This document shows positions 43,755 to 52,066 of a stretch of 64,000 bases of DNA, piece after piece. Under the pieces are notes generated by a model. It made no database searches, was not told where the DNA came from, and saw only the letters and a program-made list of their open reading frames with translations. The translations under genes and the position numbers were made by a program. Location of the stretch: NCBI GenBank assembly GCA_035535995.1, contig DATLOZ010000027.1:137848-201847 (forward strand), written 5' to 3'. Numbering within the stretch: the stretch's first letter is position 1; each line of letters starts with the position of its first letter. This DNA comes from JANYCO01 sp035535995. Lineage in GTDB: Bacteria > Bacteroidota > Bacteroidia > Cytophagales > Cytophagaceae.

Positions 43755-44312
43755 CTATTTTGTGATCTCATTTCCAAAACCCATTTTAATAAGGCAAAAA
43801 ACGGCATAATTCAGCATATCCTGGTAGTTGGCTTTTACGCCTTCAGATACTACTGTTTTCCCTTGGTTGTCTTCGATTTGCTTTACGCGGAAAATTTTCA
43901 TTAAAATAATATCTGTGATCGAGGTGATTCGCATTTCACGCCAGGCTTCGCCGTAGTCATGGTTTTTATTCATCAGCAGATCAAAAGTTTCTTTTATAAA
44001 TCGATCGTAGAGGATCTCTACCTTATCCGGCGCAAGTTCCATAGGATCAGATTCTGTCATTTCCAGTTGCATCATAGCGATGATACAATAATTCACAATG
44101 CCGATAAATTCAGAAGAAATATCTTCTTCTACTTTCTGATTTCCTTTTTCCTGTATGGAACGGATACGCTGGGCTTTGATATAAATCTGGTCGGTGATAG
44201 ATGGCAATCTTAAAATTCTCCAGGCAGTACCATAGTCCCGGGTTTTGTTGATAAAAAGAGCACGACAAACTTTTATTACCTGGTTATATTCGTGTGTAGT
44301 TTGATTTGCCAA
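43755..44312 (-). CDS. DUF1599 protein with internal duplication
   Basis: A 185-residue alpha-helical protein made of two similar halves. Each half carries the motif NKxxDYGxAWRxxR: NKTRDYGTAWRILR near residue 22 and NKNHDYGEAWREMR near 117, each followed by SITDxIxxKxxRxxxIED. The repeated acidic/basic pattern recalls all-alpha nucleotide pyrophosphohydrolases, but that is an inference. The family is conserved beside folP in this phylum, as here (divergent, 37 bases), so a nucleotide or folate-linked role is likely. Function not established. Confidence 0.85.
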   Translation of the reverse strand: MANQTTHEYNQVIKVCRALFINKTRDYGTAWRILRLPSITDQIYIKAQRIRSIQEKGNQKVEEDISSEFIGIVNYCIIAMMQLEMTESDPMELAPDKVEILYDRFIKETFDLLMNKNHDYGEAWREMRITSITDIILMKIFRVKQIEDNQGKTVVSEGVKANYQDMLNYAVFCLIKMGFGNEITK

Positions 44313-44349
44313 ATTTTTTTAGTATATTATGAATAAATGAGTTACACCA

Positions 44350-45207
44350 TTGGAACCGAAAGATACAGTTTTTTATTCAAAAAAAACATTGAACCTGAGA
44401 GGCAATGTAATTGACTTATCGTATCCGATAGCAATGGGGATATTGAATATAACCCCCGATTCTTTTTACGATGGTGGTTTTTACAAAGATGAAATAAGAA
44501 TGTTGGAAAAAGTCGGCCATATGCTGACCGACGGAGCTACAATTATAGATGTAGGCGGATATTCATCAAGACCAGGAGCGAAAGATGTGACGGAGCAGGA
44601 AGAGCTTGAACGAGTGGTACCAGCGGTAAAGGCCATTATGAAAGAATATCCCGATGCATATGTCTCCGTGGATACCTTTCGTGCTTCCGTGGCGGAGGCA
44701 GCGGTATCAGAAGGCGCTGTAATGGTCAATGACATTTCTGCAGGTTCGCTGGATGGCAAAATGTTTGCTACAGTAGGAAAACTAAACGTAGCGTACATAC
44801 TCATGCACATGCGTGGCAACCCACAAACCATGCAGACGCTCACAGGGTATGAAAATATTTTGCTCGATGTGATCGATTTTTTTCAAAAGAAAATCAGTGA
44901 GTTAAGAGCGCACAAGGTGAAAGATATCATTCTCGATCCGGGTTTTGGATTCGCTAAAACAATGGATCAGAATTATGATTTGCTAAAACATCTGAACTAT
45001 TTCAGACTTTTAAACCTTCCTGTGTTAGCGGGGATGTCACGCAAATCAATGATCTATAAAAAACTGAATACTACTTCCGAACATGCTTTGAACGGAACCA
45101 CTGCACTCAATTCGATCGCCCTTATGAATAGGGTAAGTATACTCCGGGTGCACGACGTAAGCGAAGCGATGGAAGCGATTACCTTATTTAAAACGACTTA
45201 TAACTAA
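44350..45207 (+). CDS. folP: Dihydropteroate synthase
   Basis: Condenses 6-hydroxymethyl-dihydropterin pyrophosphate with p-aminobenzoate, the sulfonamide target. The 285-residue protein has MGILNITPDSFYDGG near 29-43, IDVGGYSSRPGA near 74-85, DPGFGFAKT and the C-terminal GTTALNS. Start: the only suitable codon is TTG at 44350, because a stop (TGA) lies four codons upstream and the first ATG falls inside the MGILN motif. The stop is immediately followed by the cdaA ATG, so the two are translated together. Confidence 0.96.
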   Translation: MEPKDTVFYSKKTLNLRGNVIDLSYPIAMGILNITPDSFYDGGFYKDEIRMLEKVGHMLTDGATIIDVGGYSSRPGAKDVTEQEELERVVPAVKAIMKEYPDAYVSVDTFRASVAEAAVSEGAVMVNDISAGSLDGKMFATVGKLNVAYILMHMRGNPQTMQTLTGYENILLDVIDFFQKKISELRAHKVKDIILDPGFGFAKTMDQNYDLLKHLNYFRLLNLPVLAGMSRKSMIYKKLNTTSEHALNGTTALNSIALMNRVSILRVHDVSEAMEAITLFKTTYN

Positions 45208-46059
45208 ATGTTAATAAATCTACTAAACTTTAAGATTGGCTTTTTAGAAATAGGCTGGAAGGATATCGTCGATATCTCGATGGTCAGTCTTTTACTTTTT
45301 CAGTTGTACAAACTCATGCGCGGCACTTTGGCTGTGAGAATTTTCCTAGGCTTCCTTTCTGTTTACTTCGTATATATTCTTGTCAAAAGTCTCCAGATGG
45401 AACTGCTGACCGCTATCCTCGGCCAATTTATCGGAGTAGGTGTGATCGCGGTGATCATTTTATTCCAACAGGAAATAAGAAAATTTTTGATGCTGATCGG
45501 AAAATCCACTTCAGTAGATGAAAATAAATTTTTTAAAAATTTATTAAATAGAAAAAAATCTGAGAACGACGAATCGCTTGATGTAGCGCCTATTGTGGAT
45601 GCCGCTAAAACATTGGGAAGTATGAATATGGGAGCGCTGATCGTATTTGCCAAAAGCTCGGAGCTTAAATTCTACGCAGAGTCGGGCGATATTCTCGATG
45701 CACAAATTTCCAAACGTCTGCTTATTTCTATCTTCCAAAAAAATAGTCCACTCCACGATGGTGCAGTGATCATCGAAGGTAATAGGATTAAGGCTGCCCG
45801 TTGTATTCTTCCGGTTTCGGAAAACGATGAGATCCCTGCCAACTTCGGCCTTCGCCACCGCGCCGCCATTGGCATGACAGAAGTAACCGATAGTATTATC
45901 CTGATCGTATCTGAAGAAACAGGCCAAACTTCCATTGCCATCAATGGAATTCTGCATAGCAATCTTTCACGCACAGAACTGAAACAAAAATTAAGAGGGT
46001 ACTTGTTTGAAGAGGAAGAGGAAAAACCGAAAGAGGAAAAAGCGGTGGAAGCAGAGTAA
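45208..46059 (+). CDS. cdaA: Diadenylate cyclase CdaA
   Basis: Makes the second messenger c-di-AMP from two ATP. The 283-residue protein has three N-terminal membrane helices, then the DAC domain with the DGA motif (HDGAVIIEG) and RHR motif (LRHRAAIGM) in the active site. The C-terminal tail is very acidic and Lys-rich (EEEEEKPKEEKAVEAE-like). The folP-cdaA pairing with DUF1599 nearby is conserved in Bacteroidota. In this gene set glmM and cdaR, the usual Firmicutes partners, are absent. Confidence 0.96.
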   Translation: MLINLLNFKIGFLEIGWKDIVDISMVSLLLFQLYKLMRGTLAVRIFLGFLSVYFVYILVKSLQMELLTAILGQFIGVGVIAVIILFQQEIRKFLMLIGKSTSVDENKFFKNLLNRKKSENDESLDVAPIVDAAKTLGSMNMGALIVFAKSSELKFYAESGDILDAQISKRLLISIFQKNSPLHDGAVIIEGNRIKAARCILPVSENDEIPANFGLRHRAAIGMTEVTDSIILIVSEETGQTSIAINGILHSNLSRTELKQKLRGYLFEEEEEKPKEEKAVEAE

Positions 46060-46094
46060 ATTTTAAATTCTAAATTTTGAATTTTAAGTTATGA
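46060..46094. repeat. Heptamer repeat family E, copy 1
   Basis: Units ATTTTAA, ATTCTAA, ATTTTGA, ATTTTAA, GTTATGA, perfectly in phase, beginning at the cdaA stop codon. The related copy (reverse complement words) is at 54479-54513. Confidence 0.65.
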
Positions 46095-46143
46095 GTATTT
46101 TTTTTTAAAATCATATTCATCTAATAATCCCGTAAATCTTGGT

Positions 46144-46320
46144 TCAGACAATCTTATAAAGCCTCCTAAGATCGTTAATAATAAATTTTTTCTGCTCAGT
46201 AAAGGAATTCGGGTGTACTTGCTCAAAAATATTTTTAAGTTCTGCCCACCGCTGTGGCTCAGCTTGCTGAAACAACGCTGAATTTATTTTCTTTTTTATA
46301 CAGTATTCTTCCCAGGTCAT
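46144..46320 (-). CDS. Small conserved Bacteroidota protein (58 residues)
   Basis: A short ORF beginning MTWEEYCIKKKINSALF and containing AEPQRWAELKNIFEQVHPNSF, followed by KKFIINDLRRLYKIV. The sequence resembles short hypothetical proteins I associate with this phylum. It is soluble and helical; function unknown. A perfect promoter element (TATCTTTG, 46325-46332) lies four bases before the ATG, so it is a genuine gene and probably leaderless. Confidence 0.75.
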   Translation of the reverse strand: MTWEEYCIKKKINSALFQQAEPQRWAELKNIFEQVHPNSFTEQKKFIINDLRRLYKIV

Positions 46321-46324
46321 ACCG

Positions 46325-46332
46325 CAAAGATA
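46325..46332 (-). promoter_or_regulatory. Promoter -7 element of the 58-residue gene
   Basis: TATCTTTG on the minus strand, followed by CGGT and then ATG. The same arrangement as hemE and guaA. Confidence 0.65.
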
Positions 46333-46337
46333 AAGAA

Positions 46338-46407
46338 ATTATGAGTTATGAATGTTGAGTTATGAATTATTTCACTCATAATTCAACATTCATAACTCAT
46401 AATTAAT
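46338..46407. repeat. Heptamer repeat family B, copy 4 (two arms)
   Basis: Left arm AATTATG, AGTTATG, AATGTTG, AGTTATG, AATTATT. Right arm ACTCATA, ATTCAAC, ATTCATA, ACTCATA, ATTAATC. It lies in the divergent gap between the 58-residue gene and pheT, so it is not a terminator. Confidence 0.88.
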
Positions 46408-46476
46408 CACCTTTACTTTTTCCATTTATCCCCGTATCTTGCCGTTCCTTCGGGGGAAAAGAGCAATAATAGATTT

Positions 46477-48879
46477 ATGAAAATTTCGTACAACTGGTTA
46501 AAACAACATATTGACCTTACCGAATCGGTAGAAGAGATCGCTGCTAAACTTACCAAAGCAGGATTGGAAGTAGAATCGATAGAAGAATATGAAAGCGTCA
46601 AAGGTGGCCTAAAAGGTTTGGTAATCGGACAAGTACTCACTTGTGAAAAACACCCTGGCGCCGACAAACTTAGCAAGACCACGGTAGATGTAGGCAATGG
46701 TACAGTGTTGCCAATTGTTTGCGGAGCGCCCAATGTGGCAGCTGGTCAGAAAGTAATTGTGGCCTTGGTTGGTACTACTGTTTATCCGCTCACCGGAGAA
46801 CCGTTCAAGATCAGTAAAGCAAAAATAAGAGGAGAAGTTTCGGAAGGAATGATCTGCGCTGAAGATGAAATTGGCCTTGGCAGCTCACACGCAGGTATCA
46901 TGGTACTGCAAACAGATCTGCCTTTGGGTACACCAGGGGCAGCTTATTTCAAAATTGAAACGGATTATACCATTGAGATAGGACTCACCCCCAACCGCGC
47001 CGATGCCGCGTCCCACCTGGGCGTAGCGCGCGATCTGAAAGCTTTGCTCAACCGTGATCTGAACGAAATAAAAACAACAAGCCCGAAAGCTACAGGCAAA
47101 AAGATAGAGATAATTGTAGAAAACAAAGAGGCTTGTCCTCGCTATACAGGCCTTACCATTTCAGGCCTTGCGGTAAAAGATTCTCCGGATTGGCTAAAAA
47201 ATCGTTTGAAAGCAATTGGTCTCAATCCGATCAATAACGTAGTAGACATCACCAATTATATTCTGCATGACCTCGGCCAGCCGCTTCACGCCTTTGATCA
47301 GGATAAGATCAAAGGGAATAAAGTGATCGTAAAAACACTTCCTAAAGACACAGAATTTGTAACACTCGATGGAGTAAAAAGAAAGCTCAGCGATAAAGAT
47401 CTTATGATCTGCAACGCACAAGAGCCTATGTGCATCGCCGGTGTATTCGGCGGATTGGAATCAGGTGTTACAGCTAGTACGAAAAGTATATTTTTGGAAA
47501 GCGCTTATTTTTCTCCGGATTTTGTAAGAAAAACGTCACAGTTTCACGCGCTTAAAACAGATGCCTCTTTCCGTTTCGAAAGAGGTACTGACCCAAACAT
47601 GCCGGTTACTGCGTTGCTCAAGGCCGCCCAGTTGATCATTGAAATAGCAGGAGGGGAAATTACTTCAGAAGTGACCGATATTTATTCCACTCCGGTAAAT
47701 GATTTTAAGATCGAAACTTCCTATTCCTATATCAATCGCCTGATCGGTAAAACGCTGGAGCGTTCGCTTATCAAAGAAATTCTGCAAGGGTTGAATATCC
47801 AGATCGAATTGGAAAAAGACGATCAGCTGAAATTATCTGTACCTCCCTACAAAGTAGATGTACAGCGTCCGGCAGACATTGTAGAAGAAGTACTCAGAAT
47901 ATACGGATATGACAACATCGAGCTCAGCGACCGCCTGAGCGCCGCTTACCTGGCGGATTTCCCTGAGAAAGATAAAGACAAACTGCAAAAGCTGATTGGA
48001 AGTATGCTTGCTGGTTCAGGCTTCAACGAGATCCTGACCAACTCTATGACCAAACCTGTCTATGCAGAATTCCTGGGGGTACAGGCACAGTCGGTGGAAG
48101 TACTCAACAAACTTTCCGAAGAGCTGGGTGTAATGCGCCAAAGCCTTCTTTTTTCAGGATTGGAAATTTTGAATTACAACATCAACCGCCGTCAGAAAGA
48201 TCTTAAGCTTTTTGAATTTGGAAAGGTATACAACAAGGAAGAAGGCAAATACAAAGAAGGAAACCGCCTGGCGCTTTTTGTAACAGGTACTGTACAAGAC
48301 GAAAGCTGGAATGTGACAGCGAAAGAAGCGGATTATTATTATTTAAATTCTGTGGTGACCAAAATTTTGCAAAAGCTAAATCTTGCCGATGCACAACAAC
48401 AGAAATCAGAATTGACAGCATTTGCACAAGGGATCAATTATATCAAAAACAACAAAGTGATCGCTTCGCTGGGAAGAGTGCACGACAAAGCACTTAAGCT
48501 TGCAGATATCAAGCAGCCTGTATACTATGCAGAGTTTGATGCGGATGCTTTGCTGAAAGGATATAAAAATGCAATTCAATTCCGCGAACTCAATAAATAT
48601 CCTGAAGTGCGTCGAGACCTTTCGTTGGTGCTCGACAAATCAGTTACATTCGAACAGATCAAACAACTGGCGTTGAAGCAGGAGAAAAAACTGATCACCG
48701 ATATGAATGTTTTTGACGTGTACGAAGGCAAAAATCTTGGCGAAGGCAAAAAAGCCTATGCCATTAGTTTTACACTTCAGGACTACGAACAAACACTGAC
48801 CGATAAAGTGATCGACAGCACTATGCAAAAGCTGATGAGCAGCTTTGAGAAAGAGCTTGGCGCTGTGATTAGAAAATGA
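46477..48879 (+). CDS. pheT: Phenylalanyl-tRNA synthetase beta subunit
   Basis: Beta chain of the alpha2-beta2 enzyme that charges tRNA(Phe). The 800-residue protein has an N-terminal tRNA-binding OB domain (VIGQVLTCEKHPGADKLSKTTVDVG, about 48-150), the B3/4 editing domain (about 210-400), B5 (about 405-480), a catalytic-like core and a C-terminal FDX-ACB domain (RDLSLVLDKSVTFEQIKQL, about 705-800). Length is normal. pheS is not adjacent. A TATCTTG element lies at 46435-46441. Confidence 0.97.
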   Translation: MKISYNWLKQHIDLTESVEEIAAKLTKAGLEVESIEEYESVKGGLKGLVIGQVLTCEKHPGADKLSKTTVDVGNGTVLPIVCGAPNVAAGQKVIVALVGTTVYPLTGEPFKISKAKIRGEVSEGMICAEDEIGLGSSHAGIMVLQTDLPLGTPGAAYFKIETDYTIEIGLTPNRADAASHLGVARDLKALLNRDLNEIKTTSPKATGKKIEIIVENKEACPRYTGLTISGLAVKDSPDWLKNRLKAIGLNPINNVVDITNYILHDLGQPLHAFDQDKIKGNKVIVKTLPKDTEFVTLDGVKRKLSDKDLMICNAQEPMCIAGVFGGLESGVTASTKSIFLESAYFSPDFVRKTSQFHALKTDASFRFERGTDPNMPVTALLKAAQLIIEIAGGEITSEVTDIYSTPVNDFKIETSYSYINRLIGKTLERSLIKEILQGLNIQIELEKDDQLKLSVPPYKVDVQRPADIVEEVLRIYGYDNIELSDRLSAAYLADFPEKDKDKLQKLIGSMLAGSGFNEILTNSMTKPVYAEFLGVQAQSVEVLNKLSEELGVMRQSLLFSGLEILNYNINRRQKDLKLFEFGKVYNKEEGKYKEGNRLALFVTGTVQDESWNVTAKEADYYYLNSVVTKILQKLNLADAQQQKSELTAFAQGINYIKNNKVIASLGRVHDKALKLADIKQPVYYAEFDADALLKGYKNAIQFRELNKYPEVRRDLSLVLDKSVTFEQIKQLALKQEKKLITDMNVFDVYEGKNLGEGKKAYAISFTLQDYEQTLTDKVIDSTMQKLMSSFEKELGAVIRK

Positions 48880-48935
48880 TCCCAGATGCCAGATAAATTA
48901 AAATAATTTTATCCGGTATCTTGCATCTGGGATCC
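48877..48935. repeat. Heptamer repeat family A, copy 5 (two arms, starts in the pheT stop)
   Basis: Left arm TGATCCC (its first three bases are the pheT stop codon), AGATGCC, AGATAAA. Right arm GGTATCT, TGCATCT, GGGATCC. The arms fold with a short AT loop. It lies between two plus-strand genes. Confidence 0.8.
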
Positions 48936-48965
48936 TTACACAAGGAACTATAAAAACATCAACCT

Positions 48966-49628
48966 ATGAAAATCAAAGCCATTATCACCGGTGCCACAGG
49001 CATGGTAGGAGAGGGAGTTCTTCACGAATGTCTTCTCCATCCGGAAGTAGAAAAAGTATTGGTGATCAATCGTAAACCCTGCGGAGTTTCGCACCCGAAA
49101 CTGGAAGAAATTATTCATGCTGATTTTTTAAATTTCACCCCAATTGAAAATAGGCTGGGCGGTTACAATGCCTGTTATTTCTGCCTTGGCGTATCTTCCA
49201 TCGGTATGAAAGAACCAGAATACCGCAAACTTACTTACGACCTGACAATGCATGTAGCTTCTACGCTTGCGAAGTTGAATCCTGATATGACCTTTTGCTA
49301 TATTTCCGGTGGAGGTACAGATAGCACGGAGAAAGGCCGGAGTATGTGGGCGAGAGTAAAAGGGAAAACAGAAAATGATCTTATGAAATTGCCTTTCCGG
49401 CAAGCGTATATGTTCCGTCCGGGCTATATGCAACCAACGCCCGGCTTGAAGAATACATTGAAACCGTATAAGTATATTTCATGGTTGTACCCTTTCTTTA
49501 AAACATTATTTCCTTCCGGTGTTTCTACGTTGAAAGAAGTAGGACTTGCGATGATCAACACAGTGAATAAAGGATACCCTAAAAAAATATTGGAAGTAAA
49601 AGACATTATCCAACTAGCCAAAGCATAA
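48966..49628 (+). CDS. NAD(P)-binding Rossmann-fold protein (epimerase-like)
   Basis: A 220-residue short protein with the dinucleotide loop TGATGMVGEG at residues 8-17 and a C-terminal region (RQAYMFRPGYMQPTPG) of the NAD(P)H-binding/atypical SDR type. YISGGGTDST lies in the middle. It resembles HTATIP2/YwnB-like reductases; no active-site Tyr-Lys pair of a classical SDR is obvious. Four bases before the VOC gene, so the two are likely co-transcribed. Confidence 0.82.
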   Translation: MKIKAIITGATGMVGEGVLHECLLHPEVEKVLVINRKPCGVSHPKLEEIIHADFLNFTPIENRLGGYNACYFCLGVSSIGMKEPEYRKLTYDLTMHVASTLAKLNPDMTFCYISGGGTDSTEKGRSMWARVKGKTENDLMKLPFRQAYMFRPGYMQPTPGLKNTLKPYKYISWLYPFFKTLFPSGVSTLKEVGLAMINTVNKGYPKKILEVKDIIQLAKA

Positions 49629-49632
49629 TCCA

Positions 49633-50022
49633 ATGCTTACTCTCAAGGCTGTTCATCATATCGCAATTATCTGTAGCAACTACCAGCGATCTAAAGAATT
49701 TTATACTGAAGTGTTAGGGTTTACAGTGCTTGCAGAAGTATACCGTGCCGAAAGAAATTCCTACAAGCTTGATCTCGCGCTGAACGGGCGGTATACGATC
49801 GAACTCTTTTCATTCCCCTCACCTCCGCCCCGCGTGTCGGGGCCGGAAGCTACAGGCCTCAGGCATTTGGCTTTCGAGGTAGATAATTTGGATGAAGCAG
49901 TAAAAAAATTACAATTACATCATATAGAACCAGAACCCATCCGGGTAGATGAGTTTACCCGGAAACGTTTTACCTTTTTTTCAGATCCTGATCAATTGCC
50001 GATCGAGCTTTATGAAAAATAG
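49633..50022 (+). CDS. Glyoxalase/VOC-family protein (YaeR-like)
   Basis: A 129-residue VOC-fold protein with metal ligands in the usual places: His near residue 8 (HHIAIIC), Glu in TIELFSF, His in LRHLAFEV, Glu in LPIELYE. It resembles the YaeR/GloA2 group of metal-binding lyases. Four bases after the epimerase-like gene. Substrate unknown. Confidence 0.9.
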   Translation: MLTLKAVHHIAIICSNYQRSKEFYTEVLGFTVLAEVYRAERNSYKLDLALNGRYTIELFSFPSPPPRVSGPEATGLRHLAFEVDNLDEAVKKLQLHHIEPEPIRVDEFTRKRFTFFSDPDQLPIELYEK

Positions 50023-50145
50023 TGATAATGGGTCTGGCTAATAGCAGCAGGTTTCCCATGTTGAAACCGGGGTCAATTTTGAGCAATTTTGAAAAACTAT
50101 CAATAATCGGTATCTTAAACTTACTTTAACCCTTACCTAATTTTT

Positions 50146-50871
50146 ATGACAGAAGCACTCATTCAAGAGTATTACGGTTGGCTGAACAAGCAGGAATTTG
50201 TAGAGAAAGACCTCGATTACTCAGCGCTGGAAAAATATAAACCCATGTTGAAGAACCTATCCCTATTGGGCAACAACGGTGTGTATGTATTTGATCTGTA
50301 TAAAAAAGAAAACGTTTTTACACTTTATAATTTCACAGGCTTATATGGTTACGATCAAAATGAATCGGATAAAACTTCTAATGAATTTTTAAATTCAAGA
50401 ATCCATCCCGATGACTTCCCCCAATTGATAAGGCGTGCAGCAGATTTTGTGGAATTTTTATTTCCCTTGTCAAAAGAAGAACGAAGTCAGTATAAATTGA
50501 TCAACGAATACCGGATCAAAAATGCGGAAGGAAAATATGTGCGCGTGTTGGAGCAATACCAGGTGCTTGAATTCGATAAACACGGCAATATATGGCTGGC
50601 GATGGGAATGATCGATATGTCGCCCGAGCAAGGCCAGCAGGAAGGAGTGCAAAGCGAAATATTTGATTTTAAGTCAAAGAAATTTTTGCCGCTTTCAGAT
50701 TCACAAAAAAAATTAACCAAAGAAAATTTTTTGAATGCAGAAACGGATTCGGCACTGACAGAACGCATCAAAAAAGTAAATACGCAACGTAAAAAAATTC
50801 TGGAAAAACTGCATGCAGAAAATGCCACAGAGGTTTCCAAGAGAATTTCCCGATACGGACTTTTAGAATAA
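50146..50871 (+). CDS. PAS-domain protein with a decayed LuxR-type HTH
   Basis: A 241-residue cytoplasmic protein. Residues about 40-165 form a PAS_3 fold (RIHPDDFPQLIRRA, YRIKNAEGKYVRVLEQYQVLEF, IWLAMGMIDMS). The C-terminal part aligns by eye with the LuxR/GerE helix-turn-helix: KKVNTQRKKILEKLHAENATEV is close to the recognition segment TVNTHRKNILEKL of Bacteroidota PAS-LuxR regulators. The expected LTxREKEVL...SSKEIA part is replaced by LSDSQKKLTKENFLNAETDSALTERI and is about three residues shorter. DNA binding may be lost or changed. Confidence 0.75.
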   Translation: MTEALIQEYYGWLNKQEFVEKDLDYSALEKYKPMLKNLSLLGNNGVYVFDLYKKENVFTLYNFTGLYGYDQNESDKTSNEFLNSRIHPDDFPQLIRRAADFVEFLFPLSKEERSQYKLINEYRIKNAEGKYVRVLEQYQVLEFDKHGNIWLAMGMIDMSPEQGQQEGVQSEIFDFKSKKFLPLSDSQKKLTKENFLNAETDSALTERIKKVNTQRKKILEKLHAENATEVSKRISRYGLLE

Positions 50872-51016
50872 ATGCGTTACGTAGAAACCCCTATTCATGC
50901 AGGAATCAGCGTTTTTACACGGATTGAAAAATAGTATATATACCTAAAAAATACTTACTTTTCAGTCCTCTCTTTTGAGTCTCCGTATATATTTTTAAAC
51001 TAACTATATACCCACG

Positions 51017-51133
51017 ATGGAAACAGTGAAAGAGACAAAAACCAGCCTCGGTCTGATAGAGAAAAGACTGATTGAGTTTACCGACTATCTTACAGTTATC
51101 ATTTTAATTATTTGCAATTGCAATCTTCCATAG
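51017..51133 (+). CDS. Possible 38-residue membrane micropeptide
   Basis: ATG-led frame beginning METVKETKTSLGLIEKRL, with a hydrophobic segment LTVIILII and ending CNCNLP. It has the shape of a small single-pass membrane peptide, but I see no convincing promoter or ribosome signal and cannot show it is translated. It lies in the 496-base gap between the PAS protein and the coiled-coil gene, just before a heptamer B repeat. Confidence 0.35.
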   Translation: METVKETKTSLGLIEKRLIEFTDYLTVIILIICNCNLP

Positions 51134-51134
51134 A

Positions 51135-51240
51135 AGTTATGAATTATGAGTTATGAATATTGAATTAGTAATATTCATAACTCAATTCTAACCACTTTTT
51201 AACTTAACTCAACATTCATAACTCATAATTCATAACTTCT
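51135..51240. repeat. Heptamer repeat family B, copy 5 (three arms)
   Basis: Units AGTTATG, AATTATG, AGTTATG, AATATTG, then an inverted run ATTCATA, ACTCAAT, and a third run ACTCAAC, ATTCATA, ACTCATA, ATTCATA. The only B copy with a third arm, which allows two alternative hairpins. Confidence 0.85.
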
Positions 51241-51318
51241 AAAGTGATAGATGTTGATTACTAAATCCTTCAAGATCATCGGCAAAGCCTAAAAATTACT
51301 TATATTTGGCTGTCGTCT

Positions 51319-51367
51319 TAGAATTTCAGCATTCATCCTGAATTCTGAAAATTCTTACATTCTGATC
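51319..51367. repeat. Heptamer repeat family D, copy 2
   Basis: Blocks TAGAATT, TCAGCAT, TCATCCT, GAATTCT, GAAAATT, CTTACAT, TCTGATC: the same words (GAATTCT, TCAnnAT) as at 17467-17520, ending at the coiled-coil gene's ATG. Confidence 0.5.
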
Positions 51368-52042
51368 ATGGATTCAACAAGAGTTTTTACATACCTGGAA
51401 GTCCTGGAAGGGAAAGTGAAAAAGCTGGTTTCGGAGCATCAGACTCTGAAACGGGAGCTGATGGCTTCCATGGAGGAAAACAAAAACCTCACCATCAATC
51501 TTCAGAACCTGGAGGATGAGATCCAAAACCTTAATTACAAGCGCGCGGATACAGGATATGAAAAAGAAACCCTGGAAGAGGAGCTTGAATTTTTAAAAAC
51601 TGAAAATAAAGAACTTATGGATGCGCTGAACAGTGTTCAGGAGCATATCAAAGAGGTTCAAAATAAAAGCGAAGCCCTGATCGCTGAATACGACCGTCTG
51701 AAAGAGGAAAATCAGCAACTTACAGATAAAAATAAAGAGATTGAAGAGGCTTATGACCAGCAGCTCGAATCGGTGAACGAATATTTCAAAAACCGTGACA
51801 GCTATGTGTTGGAAAGGGAATCTCTCAAAATCCAGTTGGAATCGTTTAAGCTGAAAAACGATGATCTGAAGGAAAAACTGGAACGACAGGAAGAAGAATT
51901 GAAAAATTTTCATAATCAAGAAAAAAATAGTAAGATTGTAGAGTCAATAGCAGAAGATAGTACGAAAACGAATGAGTTGAAACTCAGGATAAATGAGTAT
52001 ATCAGGGAGATTGACAAATGTATATCACAGTTAAGTGACTAG
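51368..52042 (+). CDS. Coiled-coil protein upstream of zapA
   Basis: A 224-residue protein that is coiled coil almost throughout (residues about 5-190): heptads rich in Leu, Glu and Lys, such as LEEELEFLKTENKELMDAL and LKEKLERQEEELKNF. No other domain. It is 24 bases upstream of zapA and belongs to the same transcript. By position and structure it may be a ZapB-like divisome scaffold; that is inference. Confidence 0.8.
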   Translation: MDSTRVFTYLEVLEGKVKKLVSEHQTLKRELMASMEENKNLTINLQNLEDEIQNLNYKRADTGYEKETLEEELEFLKTENKELMDALNSVQEHIKEVQNKSEALIAEYDRLKEENQQLTDKNKEIEEAYDQQLESVNEYFKNRDSYVLERESLKIQLESFKLKNDDLKEKLERQEEELKNFHNQEKNSKIVESIAEDSTKTNELKLRINEYIREIDKCISQLSD

Positions 52043-52066
52043 TAAAACCCGATAAAAGTATCCCCG

